From Biscogniauxia marginata (taxonomy: Eukaryota; Ascomycota; Sordariomycetes; Xylariales; Xylariaceae), in NCBI GenBank assembly GCA_022695795.1, contig MU404105.1, forward strand, positions 62,001 to 126,000: a DNA stretch of 64,000 bases, given 5' to 3'. Below are positions 24,801-36,500 of the stretch, piece by piece. The position numbers were made by a program, and so were the translations under genes. The first letter of the stretch is position 1; each line of letters opens with the position of its first letter. The notes beneath the pieces are model-generated. The model saw nothing but the letters and a program-made list of their open reading frames with translations. It was not told the DNA's origin and made no database searches.

Positions 24801-26100
24801 CCAACTCTTAGCACTTGGCGTATACTTCTCCTTTTTGTCGCGACATACCTTCCATTGAGACGCTCATTATACTAATATTCTTGGAAGCTTGGCCATTTCC
24901 CGGTATGCGTTTTGCACTCATCGCCCACCTCGTCCAACGGATTACTCGCCCAACAGAGTATACGGTTGCGATACATCGTCGAAGTGCTTACTTGCCTCGA
25001 GTGCCGCCATCGAGCGAACCTAATGCTGATTCGATCGATATAATTTGAAGAACTCCTAGTCACCCACGAGAGAAGCACGATAATAACAGCCGGTCTGCGC
25101 CCCCAGCGTTCCAACATGACACAATCAGTTAAAAGCGCTTTCTGGAAGAACAAGCTGTGTATTCGACAATGATTGATGGATGGCACCCGTGGCGCACCTT
25201 TCGACCGGATATGCAAATGGTCTCTACGAAAACTTGCGCGCGGCCTGAACGATCCCTTCGGCTCCTACGACATACCAGTTTTTTTCTTAGTCAGATTCGA
25301 ATTCAAACGATCCTGGACATTGCGACAGTGCTGCGCTTGCGACAAAAGTTGGCCTCGAACGTAGAACGAAGCCATGATATTGACGCCACTCTCTCGTATA
25401 CCCTTAGAACCCGCCATTATAGATTTACCTCACTCTATCTAGTATGGCCTGGGCAATGCGCAATTATGACCAGCTGTAAGGGGAAAGACTCTAACTCAAC
25501 TAATTTGTCTAGCTAGCTGTATATAAGGGAGAAATGGATGAGCATTCAACTATGCCTCCATGGAGAGTTCCTCCGCTGTCAACATATATAGCTACTTATT
25601 CCCCTACATCCTATAACGATTACCTGTTCCATGCAGTCGCCACTCGTGAGTCAGCCCGAATTCTAGGACACTGAGACTGTATGTATGGCTAGGGTTTCCT
25701 CAAATTTATTCTCATGCTTTGCCTACCTACTTAGCAATAGCTTCATAGGACTAAAGTCTAGGCCAAAGAAGGCCACAACTATTTGCATTGCCAAGAGGCC
25801 TTGTGCCGAGTTCGATTCTTGCATTCCGAGGTTATCGAGATCCGGGTGTTGTTGAGACGTATTGGGTGAAGCTGAAGTTACATTGTCTCTGATTAATTAC
25901 CGTATTAATAGTACCTGGCAACACCCCAACACCCCAGCTGTCTCAAGATTTGTTCTGGCAACGGCGTGTGTAAACATGAGTTGCGTCAAACATCTACCAT
26001 CAGAATATATACGATGAACTCTCAGCCACTCTCAGCTGCAAAGGCGCACTCAACACGGGCCGTGTGTTAACTTAGGTACGCTTGCTTGCGTAGATTGTCT

Positions 26101-26335
26101 AGCTCTATATTATAACGAAAAGACATATAAAACAACAATGGTGTAATAACAAAATAATAAAATTGTATATTTTAATGTTCGTTTTTAATAACTATAATAA
26201 TTATTAAAGTTAACTTATTTAAATTTATTTTTTAAACCAATTAATAGAATATTTATAAATTATTAATAAATATCCCTTAAAGCGGCCAAGTTAAAAGCGA
26301 GGCGTTATATTTAAGTAAAAGTGCTACGAAACTAG
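26101..26335. repeat. AT-rich island, possible RIP relic
   Basis: Abrupt, strongly AT-rich block dominated by TAATA, TTATT and AAATTT words, with sharp edges against more balanced DNA. No coding capacity or terminal repeats are seen. A repeat decayed by repeat-induced point mutation is one explanation. Confidence 0.5.
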
Positions 26336-27518
26336 AGTTATATTGCCTTCTAGCAACTTTACGTCTAGAGTGTTCGGCAAACATTTATATATCTCCCGAG
26401 ATGTCATTACAGACATAGAAGAGAGCGGACACCAACGGTCTATATACCCGCGCCGGTAATGATCTAGGGATGCTCATAGGCGTCACAAGCTCATAGCGGT
26501 CCGTTTCTCACGACCCTTTGAAAAAAAAAAAAAAAACTATAGGCTGTGTTCAATGCGGAACAAGGAGAGCTGAAGTACGAAATGCTAACTTCTCCCTCTG
26601 GACGGGGAGGACCTGGTTAATATAATAGATGAGGTACGTAGTGCGGTAAAGCTCAACCGTGATGTAAAATGCCGGTGAGCCCAGGACGTGCTTATATAAC
26701 TCATGGGAAAAGGGTTGCCGGCGAAACCTTTTCGCCAATAATTCAAATTCCATCCCCCCCTTCCTCTATCTCGTCGAACTTGACTTGAGTAAAGGTTTGG
26801 GTGGTTGTTCAAACGATTCCCAGCAATATAGATGTAGAGAAGGGGGGCCAGGACCGCACTTATAGGCATCTCTCATCATCTTATATAATCTATCCGCCAC
26901 TTCCAGCGCCGCTGCCTCTCAGACTAGACATACGGAACCTTGCCGGCTGTCAACTCCGAGCTTCGCCGAAGTTGAAGACGGAGCTAGCTTCATACCTATA
27001 TAGCATAATCCAAAACATATCAACTCGGGTGGCTCTAGTTAGAGCAAAGATAGTATGAAAGACGTCGAAACATCTAAAAGGGGAAGCCGGTGAAAGTCAT
27101 ACCGACGATAGAGGAATCAATAACTATTTATTTTTCTCTAGATGCTAAGATTTCGGCGGCGTGAGAGATGTTACTGATATGGTGAACAAAGTATTACTTA
27201 TCATTGCCATCTACCGAATGCGTTCTTCTGTATTACGGTGGCCGACGTGCTATGGACTGCCTACTTATCTAGGGTAGTCTCTAGTTCTACCTAGATAGTT
27301 ATGTAAAGGCAACATAGCTTCTGCTTAAGAGCAATGTGTACGTACATGTAGCCTCACGTATCTAAACCCTTGTCGCCAGACGTGGTCCTTTCGTCATGCC
27401 GACCTCCCCGGTTCCACAGACCTGGCGGTTCCATTCCTATGCTAGTCCATTGCAAGGCAGACAAAATCCAAGGGGCAAGGGGGATGGTACTCGAACACCA
27501 AATGCTACTAAGGTCTAT

Positions 27519-28659
27519 TCATTCCATCGTGACGTCCTCCCTATCTCCACCTCCGCCTCCGCCCCCGGCCTCGTTCAAGTCGGGCATCCACCCCTTAGGC
27601 CGCTCGTTCCCCCGGACGGCGACGCCGTAGCCCAGCCGCTCGACCTTGCGCACCTGCTCGATCATGATATCCAGCTTCTTCGCGTAGGTGCCGGGCCGGC
27701 CCCCGACGGTCGGGCAGATCTGCAGCATGGAGCTCACCTCCTGCATATCGGCGAGGATCGTCCTCTTGCTACTCCTACCCTCACCTTCCACCTCTCCATC
27801 AGCAGCAGCAGCCGCGGCCACATCACCATCCTTCGCTTCTCCCTCTCCATCACCTTTCCCACCACCACCACCACCCGTCGGCACCGCCCCGCTCAGCGCC
27901 GTGACCGCGGTCGCAAACCGCATCATCTCGCCGGTGAGGTCGAAGACGCCGAAGACGTAGTCGGCGGGTGTGAGCGGGATGCCGGGGGGCAGGGCGCCCT
28001 GGGCCTGCGCCTGGGCCGGCGTCGCCAGCGCCTGGTGCCGCAGGTAGTGCGCGAACGCGACGGCCTCGACGAGCTCCTCGAGGCAGATCAGCGGGTACCG
28101 GTGGCGGTTCGCGCCGCGCACGTCGGGCTCGACCGAGGCCAGCAGCCCGGCGATCTCGCGCAGGCGCTCGTCCGTCTCGCTCTGGATGCGCGCCGGGAGC
28201 GGCTGCGACAGCTTGCGGACTCTTTTAGTTTATTTTAGGAACGGTTTGTTAGCGGGAGCAAAAATTTTTTTTTTTCCTTCTTGGGGGGAATATGAGAAGT
28301 AATGATATGTGTGGCGTAGTGAGTAAGTAGATGGAGATTTATTTTTACCGTTGCAGGGAGAATATTCTATTTTTATTTATCGTCAGCTCATGTGGTTTAT
28401 TTTCCGGGCGGTGTTGAATGAGATGATTTACGCACATCTTCTTGCTGAGCGCCGTGACGTCCCGCGATACCTTGCCGATTCTCATACGGCGGTCGTGGTG
28501 CTCGTCCAACTCATCGCGGAAGGACTCGAACATGGAAGTGTACGCATTTCGCGGTGCCTCCTTAGCAACCTTCCAATTCGGCTTCTCCTTGCCTTGGTGG
28601 TCTCTCTTAACTCCCGCCATGGCGCCCTCTCGCTTCTTGGGGACAATTACTTCTGTCAT
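27519..28659 (-). CDS. TRAX: translin-associated factor X (TRAX), 3 exons with microexon
   Basis: TRAX subunit of the translin-TRAX complex (C3PO), an RNase acting on RNA duplex passenger strands and on tRNA-derived fragments. Exons 28659-28436, 28366-28349 (18 nt) and 28221-27519 give 314 residues. The microexon supplies IFSLQ of the conserved SKKIIFSLQR segment; without it that segment is lost. The TRAX catalytic acidic residues are visible as Glu130 and Glu133 (LEELVEA) and Asp175 and Glu179 (FDLTGEMMR); the first pair is aligned by eye and could be off by one. A low-complexity Gly/Asp/Glu/Ala insertion occupies about residues 195-233, before the conserved final helices. It makes the protein slightly longer than human TRAX (290). 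Its translin partner is not in the window. It is divergent from GPI14, 462 bp away. Confidence 0.9.
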
Positions 28660-29121
28660 GGCTTTTTTATTTATTTAAATATTGGGCCGCGTTGCTGAAT
28701 GAATGAGTGGGTGGTGTTTGATTTGCGGATGTGACTCGTAGTGATGAATGAGTGTCTACAGCTGACTGCCAGCTGTTGTCGGCTCTGGTTTCTACGCTGA
28801 TAGGTTAGCCGAGGAAAAGCCGACATGTACTAAGGACCAATGTAGCCGCTACATCTCCTTTTTCATCGCATCTCAACTCATAATTCATCAGCTTGTCCAC
28901 CTGAAACCCATTCGAAAAATGGGCCTCAAATTCGTAAATATCATATAAATGAGCTTCTTTGGTTGCAGGGAGGTATTTAGGCGTGGAGTGTCACTAGGTT
29001 GAGCGGTGCCGAAACTGTTAGCACTCGCTTGCTCAGACCCGACCCCCTGATCGTGTTAGACACGTTCCACGATACACACCACCTATCGGACAGAACCACA
29101 GCCAGAGCTAGTCCCGACAAG
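28660..29121. promoter_or_regulatory. divergent promoter region between TRAX and GPI14
   Basis: These 462 bases separate the two ATGs of oppositely transcribed genes and so must contain both core promoters. No individual factor site can be assigned from sequence alone. Confidence 0.6.
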
Positions 29122-30706
29122 ATGGCAACCGGGATCTCAGCCCTCATATCCCGGCCGCTCCCGCTCTTCACCGCGGCGACCCTGCTGCGGGCGGGCATGC
29201 TCCTCTACGGGCTGTGGCAGGACGCCAACTCGCCGCTCAAGTACACCGACATAGACTACCTGGTCTTCACCGACGCGGCGCGGTTCACCTTCTCGGCCCC
29301 GTCCTTGTCTTCGTCGTCGCCGGAAGGAGGAGCTGTGGCGTCGCCCTACACGCGCGAGACCTACCGGTACACGCCCCTGCTGGCCTGGCTCCTGTACCCG
29401 ACGACGCGGCCGGGCGCCTTCTGGTTCTCGTGGGGCAAGGCGCTCTTCGCGGCCGCGGACCTGCTGGCGGGCTACCTCGTCGTGCTCGTGCTGCGGCGGC
29501 ACATGCGCATGCCCGCCGCCCGCGCGTGCCGGTTCGCGAGCATCTGGCTGCTGAACCCCATGGTCGCCGCCATCAGCACGCGGGGCAGCTCCGAGGGCCT
29601 GCTGGGCGTGCTCGTCACGGCGCTGCTGTGGGCCGTGCTCGAGCGCCGCGTCGCGCTCGCCGGCGCCCTGCTCGGGCTCGGCGTGCACTTCAAGATCTAC
29701 CCGTTCGTGTACGCGCCGGCCGTGGTCTGGTGGATGGACGCAGAGCGCATGGGGGCCGTTTCTACGACCGAAGAGACAAGAAAGGGGCCGGGTAGAGTCC
29801 GAGACGAGGGGGGGGAAGCGAGACCGGACGCGACAAGCGACGAGACCCCGCTGGGGAAGATCGCGGCCTTCGTCACCCCCGCGCGCGTCAAGCTGACGCT
29901 GGTCAGCCTGGCGACGTTCGCGGGCCTCAACGCGGCCATGTACGGCGTGTACGGGCGGCCCTTCCTGACGCACACGTTCCTGCACCACGTGACGCGCATC
30001 GACCACCGGCACAACTTCAGCCCCTACAACGTGCTCCTGTACCTGACCTCGGCGGAGGCGGCGCGCCCGGGCGCCCCCGCCGCGCCGCTGCGGATCGAGT
30101 CCGTCGCCTTCCTGCCGCAGCTGCTGCTCTCGACCGTCCTGATCCCCCTCGTCGGCGCCAAGAAGGACCTCCCCACCACGATGCTGGCGCAGACGTTCGC
30201 CTTCGTCACGTTCAACAAGGTGTGCACTAGCCAGGTACGTGTTTACATATACATATATATATATACTTGTCTTAATCTCTCCTAGTCCCTTCCCTCCTCC
30301 CCTGATCCAGACCCGACTAAAACACGAAATACAATTACCATTTTCTTTTCTTTTCTTCTTCTCCTCTTTTCCTTCCTCAAGGCTTCCTCAAGGAACCCAT
30401 CAACTAACACTCCCACGCAATTGGGGAAAAAAAAAACAGTATTTCCTCTGGTACATGGTCTTCCTCCCCCTATACCTCCCGCGGTCCTCGCTCCTGCGCC
30501 GCCCGGCCCTCGGCGCCGCCGCGCTCGCCCTCTGGGTCGCCGCCCAGGGCCTGTGGCTGCAGCAGGGCTACGAGCTCGAGTTCCTGGGGCGCAGCACCTT
30601 CGTGCCGGGCCTCTGGGCCTCGTCCCTGGCCTTCTTCCTCGTCAACTGCTGGATCTTGGGCATCATCGTCGAGGATCTGGCTGGTGGCGGGGATTCCGAT
30701 CTATGA
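29122..30706 (+). CDS. GPI14: GPI mannosyltransferase I (PIG-M/Gpi14), 2 exons
   Basis: ER multipass enzyme of glycosyltransferase family GT50. It adds the first alpha-1,4-mannose, from dolichol-phosphate-mannose, to glucosaminyl-(acyl)PI during GPI-anchor synthesis, and acts with a PIG-X/Pbn1-type partner. Exons 29122-30234 and 30440-30706 give 459 residues. I chose the ATG at 29122 because the family start follows at once. The luminal DXD motif is Asp43-Ile-Asp45 (YTDIDY). YRYTPLLAW, the conserved IDHRHNFSPYNVLLYL loop and FAFVTFNKVCTSQ joined to YFLWYMVFLPLYLP are diagnostic. An internal loop (around residues 205-250) is longer and more charged than usual. The 205-nt intron contains a TA repeat. 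The coding sequence is very GC-rich, which creates long meaningless antisense frames. Confidence 0.94.
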
Positions 30707-31607
30707 CGACGCTGACGATGACGATATTGATGATGGAAAGGAAGAAAATGACATACTGTGGTAACTTGTGGCAATATATAGGATTTGGTATCTGGAATGT
30801 TAGATGCTAGAAGATCATATATCCCCCCCTATTGGGAATGGAAACACCGGGCTTACGGTAGTATAACATATGCTGTCTATAACATACCTTTATCTAGTCT
30901 GAAAGACCGAGTTTTATAAAGCACCTAGACTGTACAAGGTAGATGTTGCACCAAGCTATTCGTTCTACCCTATCCACACTGCTCTATCTAACAACAAGTG
31001 CTCGAGCAAGATTTCTGCTAGTTACCTACACCACCAGTCATTTTATTCGAAGGGAAAAAAGGCATTCAATCTTGAGCACTTATATTCTCAAATTTTTATT
31101 TTTTTCCATTCTGGACGTTTTATGTTACATATTCTCTCCCAAATATGATAACACATTTATTACAGACAGCGAGAACTCCTCGAAATATTTTGACTCGGAA
31201 CGCCGTTGAAGCAACCGTCGCGATGGGGTATTATGTGCCTCCACAAAACTCAAATGACGCGCTTTCCCCTTCCCCTTTCCGAGCGTTCAAAACGTCAAAT
31301 GCAAAGTTGTGATCTTCCGCTCAGCCATGCCAAGTCTATGCCTATCAAGTAACCGATGCCATACTAAAAAAAAAAAAAAACCGAGAAAGGGAAAAAAAAA
31401 CAACTCCAGTTTTGCGGGAACTCCGTAATTAGAATGCCCTTGCGGGCGTCAATGGGCAGGATTCCTTTCTACCTCCCTCGAGGTCAAATGAACAGAGTAA
31501 CGCCACACCATATCAGGCTTCAAAGGAGGGGTCCCAAATGAACGTTCTTGTTGCCGTGTTTTCGTAATCATATAATCGTCGAAATGATGTCGTCGCATGT
31601 ATACATT
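30707..31607. other. intergenic, convergent 3' flanks of GPI14 and the F-box gene
   Basis: About 0.9 kb with A-runs near 31366-31400. An open frame of 88 codons at 30943-31209 has no recognisable features. No gene is supported. Confidence 0.6.
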
Positions 31608-33507
31608 TTATAGAATCGTGATGCCTCCCGAGAGCATGGCGTAGTTTGCTAGTTTGAGGGAGAGCACGCGCGACTTCGGGAAGTCTGGGCTAATAACCAG
31701 GCGACCTTCTTTGTTGTACCCTACCTCACCAAAGCTCTCCACCATCTCCTCGAAGTGAATGTCTGGCCGTACACGGTTGATCTCGGCCACGATCTCATCG
31801 CTCCAGACGCCAGAGCACCATCCGTCTCTGATCATGAAATAAGGATTCAGGGGCGGGACTGGAGAATCTGATCGTGCTAAGTCAGCAGGGGATGCTCGAA
31901 TGGAAGACAAAATAGGAGCACATACCAAGATCAACGTATCTGATCCGCAAAAGTTCCACGGACTTTAAGCGTTCCAACGCTCGTATACCGCTAAGGACAA
32001 GTTGTTCGAAAGCATTGATGAAATGCATATCAGTAATCCCCGAGCCTGATTCGTTCCACTGTGCGTTCTTTCGGCAGCAATTCTTGACAGTAAGGTCGAT
32101 AGTCTTGAGCCGGGTTGTTCGAGGATTCGAGCACTTAGCCAGCACGTCGAAGAAGCCGTGACAGACACGGCCTGTGTAGGAAAGGTGCTCCAAATTACTC
32201 GCAGCCTTCGCCATCTTCTCACACCAATGAAGTTGCTCGCATACCTTGAGGTAATATGGAGGACATGTCATTTCTCTCCGGTAATCACACTCGAGGCAGA
32301 GATTGAGCTTGGTAATCTTAGGGTCGAGGGCCTCGAGAGTGTTTGCCATGCTAAGATAGCTCTTGGATTTGGGCTTAGCGTAGGTCCCGTGCCACTCTTC
32401 TAGATTGGGCAATGCCCTGGAGATGATCTCCCAGTCCTTAGATTGGCGAATAATGTTCCACTGGCCCTTCACGATAAGCGTTCGGATTGAGGGGACCTGG
32501 GGCAAGTCCCGGTTTGCCCACATGGGCCCAGGGACGTTGAATCTCACGCGTGGAGCCTTTTTTCTCTCCCCGCCCTCTAGTGTCATAATCCGCACTTCAG
32601 GGAACGTCATGCTCACAAGATAAAAGACTTCCTCCAAGGTTGCGTTATCCGTGGGCAGGGCATAGGTGGCACTAGCAATTCCTTCGGGAGAAACCGTGGG
32701 TAGCGCAAGAGAAGTATCCCCTAGGCCAGTCGGGTACTTGGGCTGGAAGACTGGAAACCAGATCTCAATATGCTTCACATACGTCCGAAGATGAGGGTGG
32801 TGCACAAAGAAGGTCATGACATCGTTGCCGCTGCGGACTGTTGCCTTGAGCTTGATATGTCGGTACAGTCGCTGCTGGATCAGATCCCTCCACAATGGGG
32901 TAACCAGGGCGAGATTGGCCAACTCTTTCCTCCTCGAATGCCGTAGGGCAGTGCTCCAACTACGAGCGTTGACGCTAGGTATGCTGAGGGAACTCGGGGA
33001 GGAAGTCGAAACGCGGTAACCAAATAGGTGATCTAAGATACATTCGTGAATCTCGGCGGGGAGTCTGCTCAACGTCATGGCCGGGCTCTGCTCGACATTC
33101 GACGCGGATAGGGGGCTCATAACCAGGGAGTTATCCAGATCGAGATCGTCAGGCTGGCAGGTCAAACAGCGAATGTCGGTCTGGCCCTGTTGAGCATTGG
33201 GGAAGGGCGTGCTGCTGGGTCGCGTCGGTGGCACGAAATCAACGGGTTTAGGCTGGTCTAGAGGCGGACTCGAGGGGCCGGGCGTGACTGGTGTCGACAC
33301 GGTGGTCATGATGGCGGCTAATTCGACAGTTGCGGTGCCTTCATCCTCGTGGTCGTCGCTGTCACCATTCCTGTCGATCATTTCTCTCTGTAGGTAGGGT
33401 TCTCGCGAGAGATGGAGAGATTGCGAGTGAGGTTCGAAAGAATTGGCGGCAACGGAGACATCTTCATCGCGAAATATATTCGCGTCCCTGACTCCTATCG
33501 TCATCAT
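31608..33507 (-). CDS. F-box-like domain protein, 2 exons
   Basis: Likely SCF ubiquitin-ligase adaptor of unknown target. Exons 33507-31926 and 31867-31608 give 613 residues; the 58-nt intron joins RYVDL to DSPVPPLNPYF. The F-box-like segment (LSRLPAEIHECILDHLFGYR) lies near residues 140-165, after a low-complexity N-terminus rich in Pro, Thr and acidic residues. The remainder has leucine-rich character but no repeat I can name; Cys and Trp clusters occur near LNLCLECDYRR. I start at the first ATG of the long frame (33507); the frame stays open back to a TAG at 33535-33537, beyond which another 124 codons are open in the same frame. An upstream exon cannot be excluded. Confidence 0.78.
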
Positions 33508-36500
33508 CTTGTGATTCGTATTCGGTTGGGCCAACTATGATGTCCTCGTGGTCATGACAGGTGGACTGCTGGGAAATTCCGTCTCGCCAACTGCTGGGCG
33601 CTCGAGAGGAAGAGGTAGTACGATGACGAGGATAATTGAGGGTCGATTGTTATACCGGGTTGCTGTTGTTGTGTGATACTCGAGGTGGTCGCGTGCCCGA
33701 CGGTCTCTTAGGAGAGCGGAGTCGGACGAACCAAAAGGTTGGCACGTCGGAGGCAAGGTGGGAGGCGGAGCGAGACTGGAATGACAAGACGGAAAACGGT
33801 GAGATGGAGAGATAGAGAGTGGGGAAGAGAGAGGATGGCAGCCGGGAGAAGTGTGACTAGGAATCTGGGTTGTATTTGCTTGATGAGGCGGGCAAAGTGG
33901 TATCGGCAACCTACCTGCTAAGCTGATCTCGGTATTTCGTGTATGTCGTATGGGTTGAGGATTGGGTGATGATATTGACCCGGGCAGATTTTCTAGTGTA
34001 GGAGGGGGCAGTTGGGCGGCACGTGTTAAGGCAGTACCCGCGAGGTTGGCGAGTTCCCTGTGAGGCGCTCCGGTATCTGCTAACTAATAAAAACCATGGC
34101 TGTCGATAAAATTGGCCCGGGCCACTTACAATGCAACTCATGCACGCTTAAAACTCTCTAATTTCCACGCTATTGTCCTGTGGTAGATAAAAAACGGCGC
34201 TTCCGTCATCTTATTCTCCAGTACTTATTAACGAACGCTACATACCCTCCGTACATGTGTGCATACATTAGTGAAGTACCCTGCCTTAGGTGCATTACTT
34301 ACACCACACCCTTACATGAAAAAGGTTCCCTCCCCTTTATCTTGGGTATCTACACCTCGTTGTTGATTGATGCCAGAAATAGGAACTTAAACATAAAACC
34401 CCTTACAAAGTTAGGCAGTATTCTCGTTTTCTATTCTATTCTATTCTTTTTCTTTTGGGGTTGTATTGTCCTCTTTCCTTTCCCTCTTCTTCTCCTCCTC
34501 CGGTTGGACTTGGCGAGACCACGTACGTCTGTGTAACGTGTCAATCGTTGATTTGAATCCGAAAGTTGATGATTTACACGCGAGACACGACTTAAGATCG
34601 GCTGGTACCCTCCTTGGTCTATTTCACTGTTGCTACCACCGCTCAATATGGCTGGATTATTCAGCCCCGTCTCGCCTCATTTTCTTCTCGTCGATATCTC
34701 AACTACCTAGTTAAACACTGACTATTATTAACAAGTTTTCTCCCTGTTTGGACTTTCCCCTCCTACCTAGAGGACCTCCTTATTGTACTGCTGTAAACTT
34801 AGGCAGATGGGGGTGGCGAGATCAAAGCACGGCCGCCTTGCGCACCCACACTTCCTTTATCGTAAAATCGATAGCTGCAGATTGTCTCTGTTGTTCGATT
34901 GGTGCGGGAGCATTAACGGGTGTCGCCTCGCTGAATGTGGGTACGATTCGGACGGGAATTGCATGTGGGAGGGGACATATGCCTTGTCTTGCCCGCCCTC
35001 AACCCTCTCCTATATATTGATACATGTCTTCTGGTAGTCCCATCTTTTTACACTTCAACCCTAAAAGCTTACATAGTCATGTCAGGCATATATCCCTTTT
35101 ATATGCATCAATACTAACATTTACCCCGGCTCATAGAAAGCATAGGCGTTGTTAGCTGTGCAAGTCGTATGAAATCTACACGTACCATCTAGCAGTTGAA
35201 ATTATTTGATATATTTCTAGCCGGCTGGCATGGAAGTTCGCATGTCATGCATTCCGTGGCCCGACCTGAGTTGCACGAATTAAAGCAATCCATATATATG
35301 AGTATATATCCTATAAACTGTTAGAGTTTGTGCCAAGTTCCTAAAGTACTTCGATTACCAGTAACATCATGTACCTATATACATAACTAGCCTAACTAGG
35401 CTGCTTTAATAGGATGTATGCCGGATCTTGAGTGAATGGTTCGCATACCCAAGAACGTTTGCATTGCTTGCATCGCGGGGCTTCCTTGGTATATCCGCTT
35501 TTCAAGATTTCGGGCGGATTCAATTTGTCTCTTCTGTGGCTTGCCCAGAAGTCTTATGGTAGTCTTGTCTTGGGTTGATCTTCTCTATGTAACATAAGTC
35601 AAGTAAGCATAGGCTCAGTCTTGTACCAATGACAGGCAGCGGCTGACCCCTAAGAAATCATCTACTTATTGTCATAGTAAAGCTGGAGCGAAGGGATTCT
35701 ATGAAGTCTAGACTTTTCGGGTGTGTTTGCCGAACCTTGTTTAAACATGCCCTTGTCTAGGGTGTTTATACAGCAACATATTAATGAACACAACGGGGTT
35801 GAATCATGGCTAGGTTCCTCGAATCTCCGAACTTGTCACATCTACTTCATAGAGTTAAAATCTCTCAGCGACGCGAATTCTCTCATAATATCAATATCTT
35901 ACATAGAAACCTAATCTAGCACGAAATACATAGAGCGGTTATCAACTACCAGCTACTCATATAGTATATATACCAGGTAGGTAAGTAGATCTGTATATCT
36001 TGATCGAGGAACCGGTGCATAGGTACCGTAGGTAACTTACCTTATGTATCTAGGCATGTCTAGTACGTAGCTACGGATGTTACATCAGTATGCATATAAG
36101 AGGTAGCCGGTAATCAATTACACACACGTGCTCCAAGGTAGGTACCTGATGGAACTGCTTTAAGTACGCACGTAGCTTATAAATATGGCAATTTATCTCC
36201 TACGCCGTTCGTTGTCACTTTATGAGAGGTTTGCTGTTTCACTTGATCTAATCTCATTAAATAACCAATCACAGGTTGTGTTTCTTGAAACTCTCCTCCA
36301 ACATGAAATGGTTTCTTACAAGTGGGGCTCTGAGGCATACTACCTAGGACTAGCGCTACATTTACTTAGCTAGGTACTTTTATACCTTACTTGACTACCC
36401 TAGGTAGGCACCACTACGTGCATACACTGTGAGCTAGGTACCTACTAGTATGTGCCTACACAGGGAAGGTAGAGGTATTATCTCATCACTAATACTTTAA

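Larger units (their letters stand above)
21192..27518. other. gene desert, about 6.3 kb
   Basis: No gene is supported. It contains a GA microsatellite at 21803-21823, several TACCTACC/GGTAGGTA elements (about 21720, 23147, 23407, 23627, 24509) and a very AT-rich island at 26101-26335. The longest open frame is 155 codons (23722-24189 minus), with no recognised features. This is probably decayed repeat-derived DNA. Confidence 0.5.

Noticed and set aside
25801..25835. TTCGATTC resembling a tRNA B box
   Set aside because: No matching A box, acceptor stem or anticodon arm could be folded around it.
27396..28238. 280-codon plus-strand frame across TRAX
   Set aside because: Shadow of the GC-rich TRAX exon 3; no recognisable domain, while TRAX motifs are clear on the minus strand.
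29137..30012. 291-codon antisense frame across GPI14
   Set aside because: It lies entirely opposite a well-supported GC-rich gene. Arg/Gly/Pro-rich antisense frames are a by-product of high GC at third positions.
33535..33909. Calling the upstream Pro/Ser-rich frame a separate gene
   Set aside because: It has no domain and abuts the F-box gene in the same frame; kept as an observation only.
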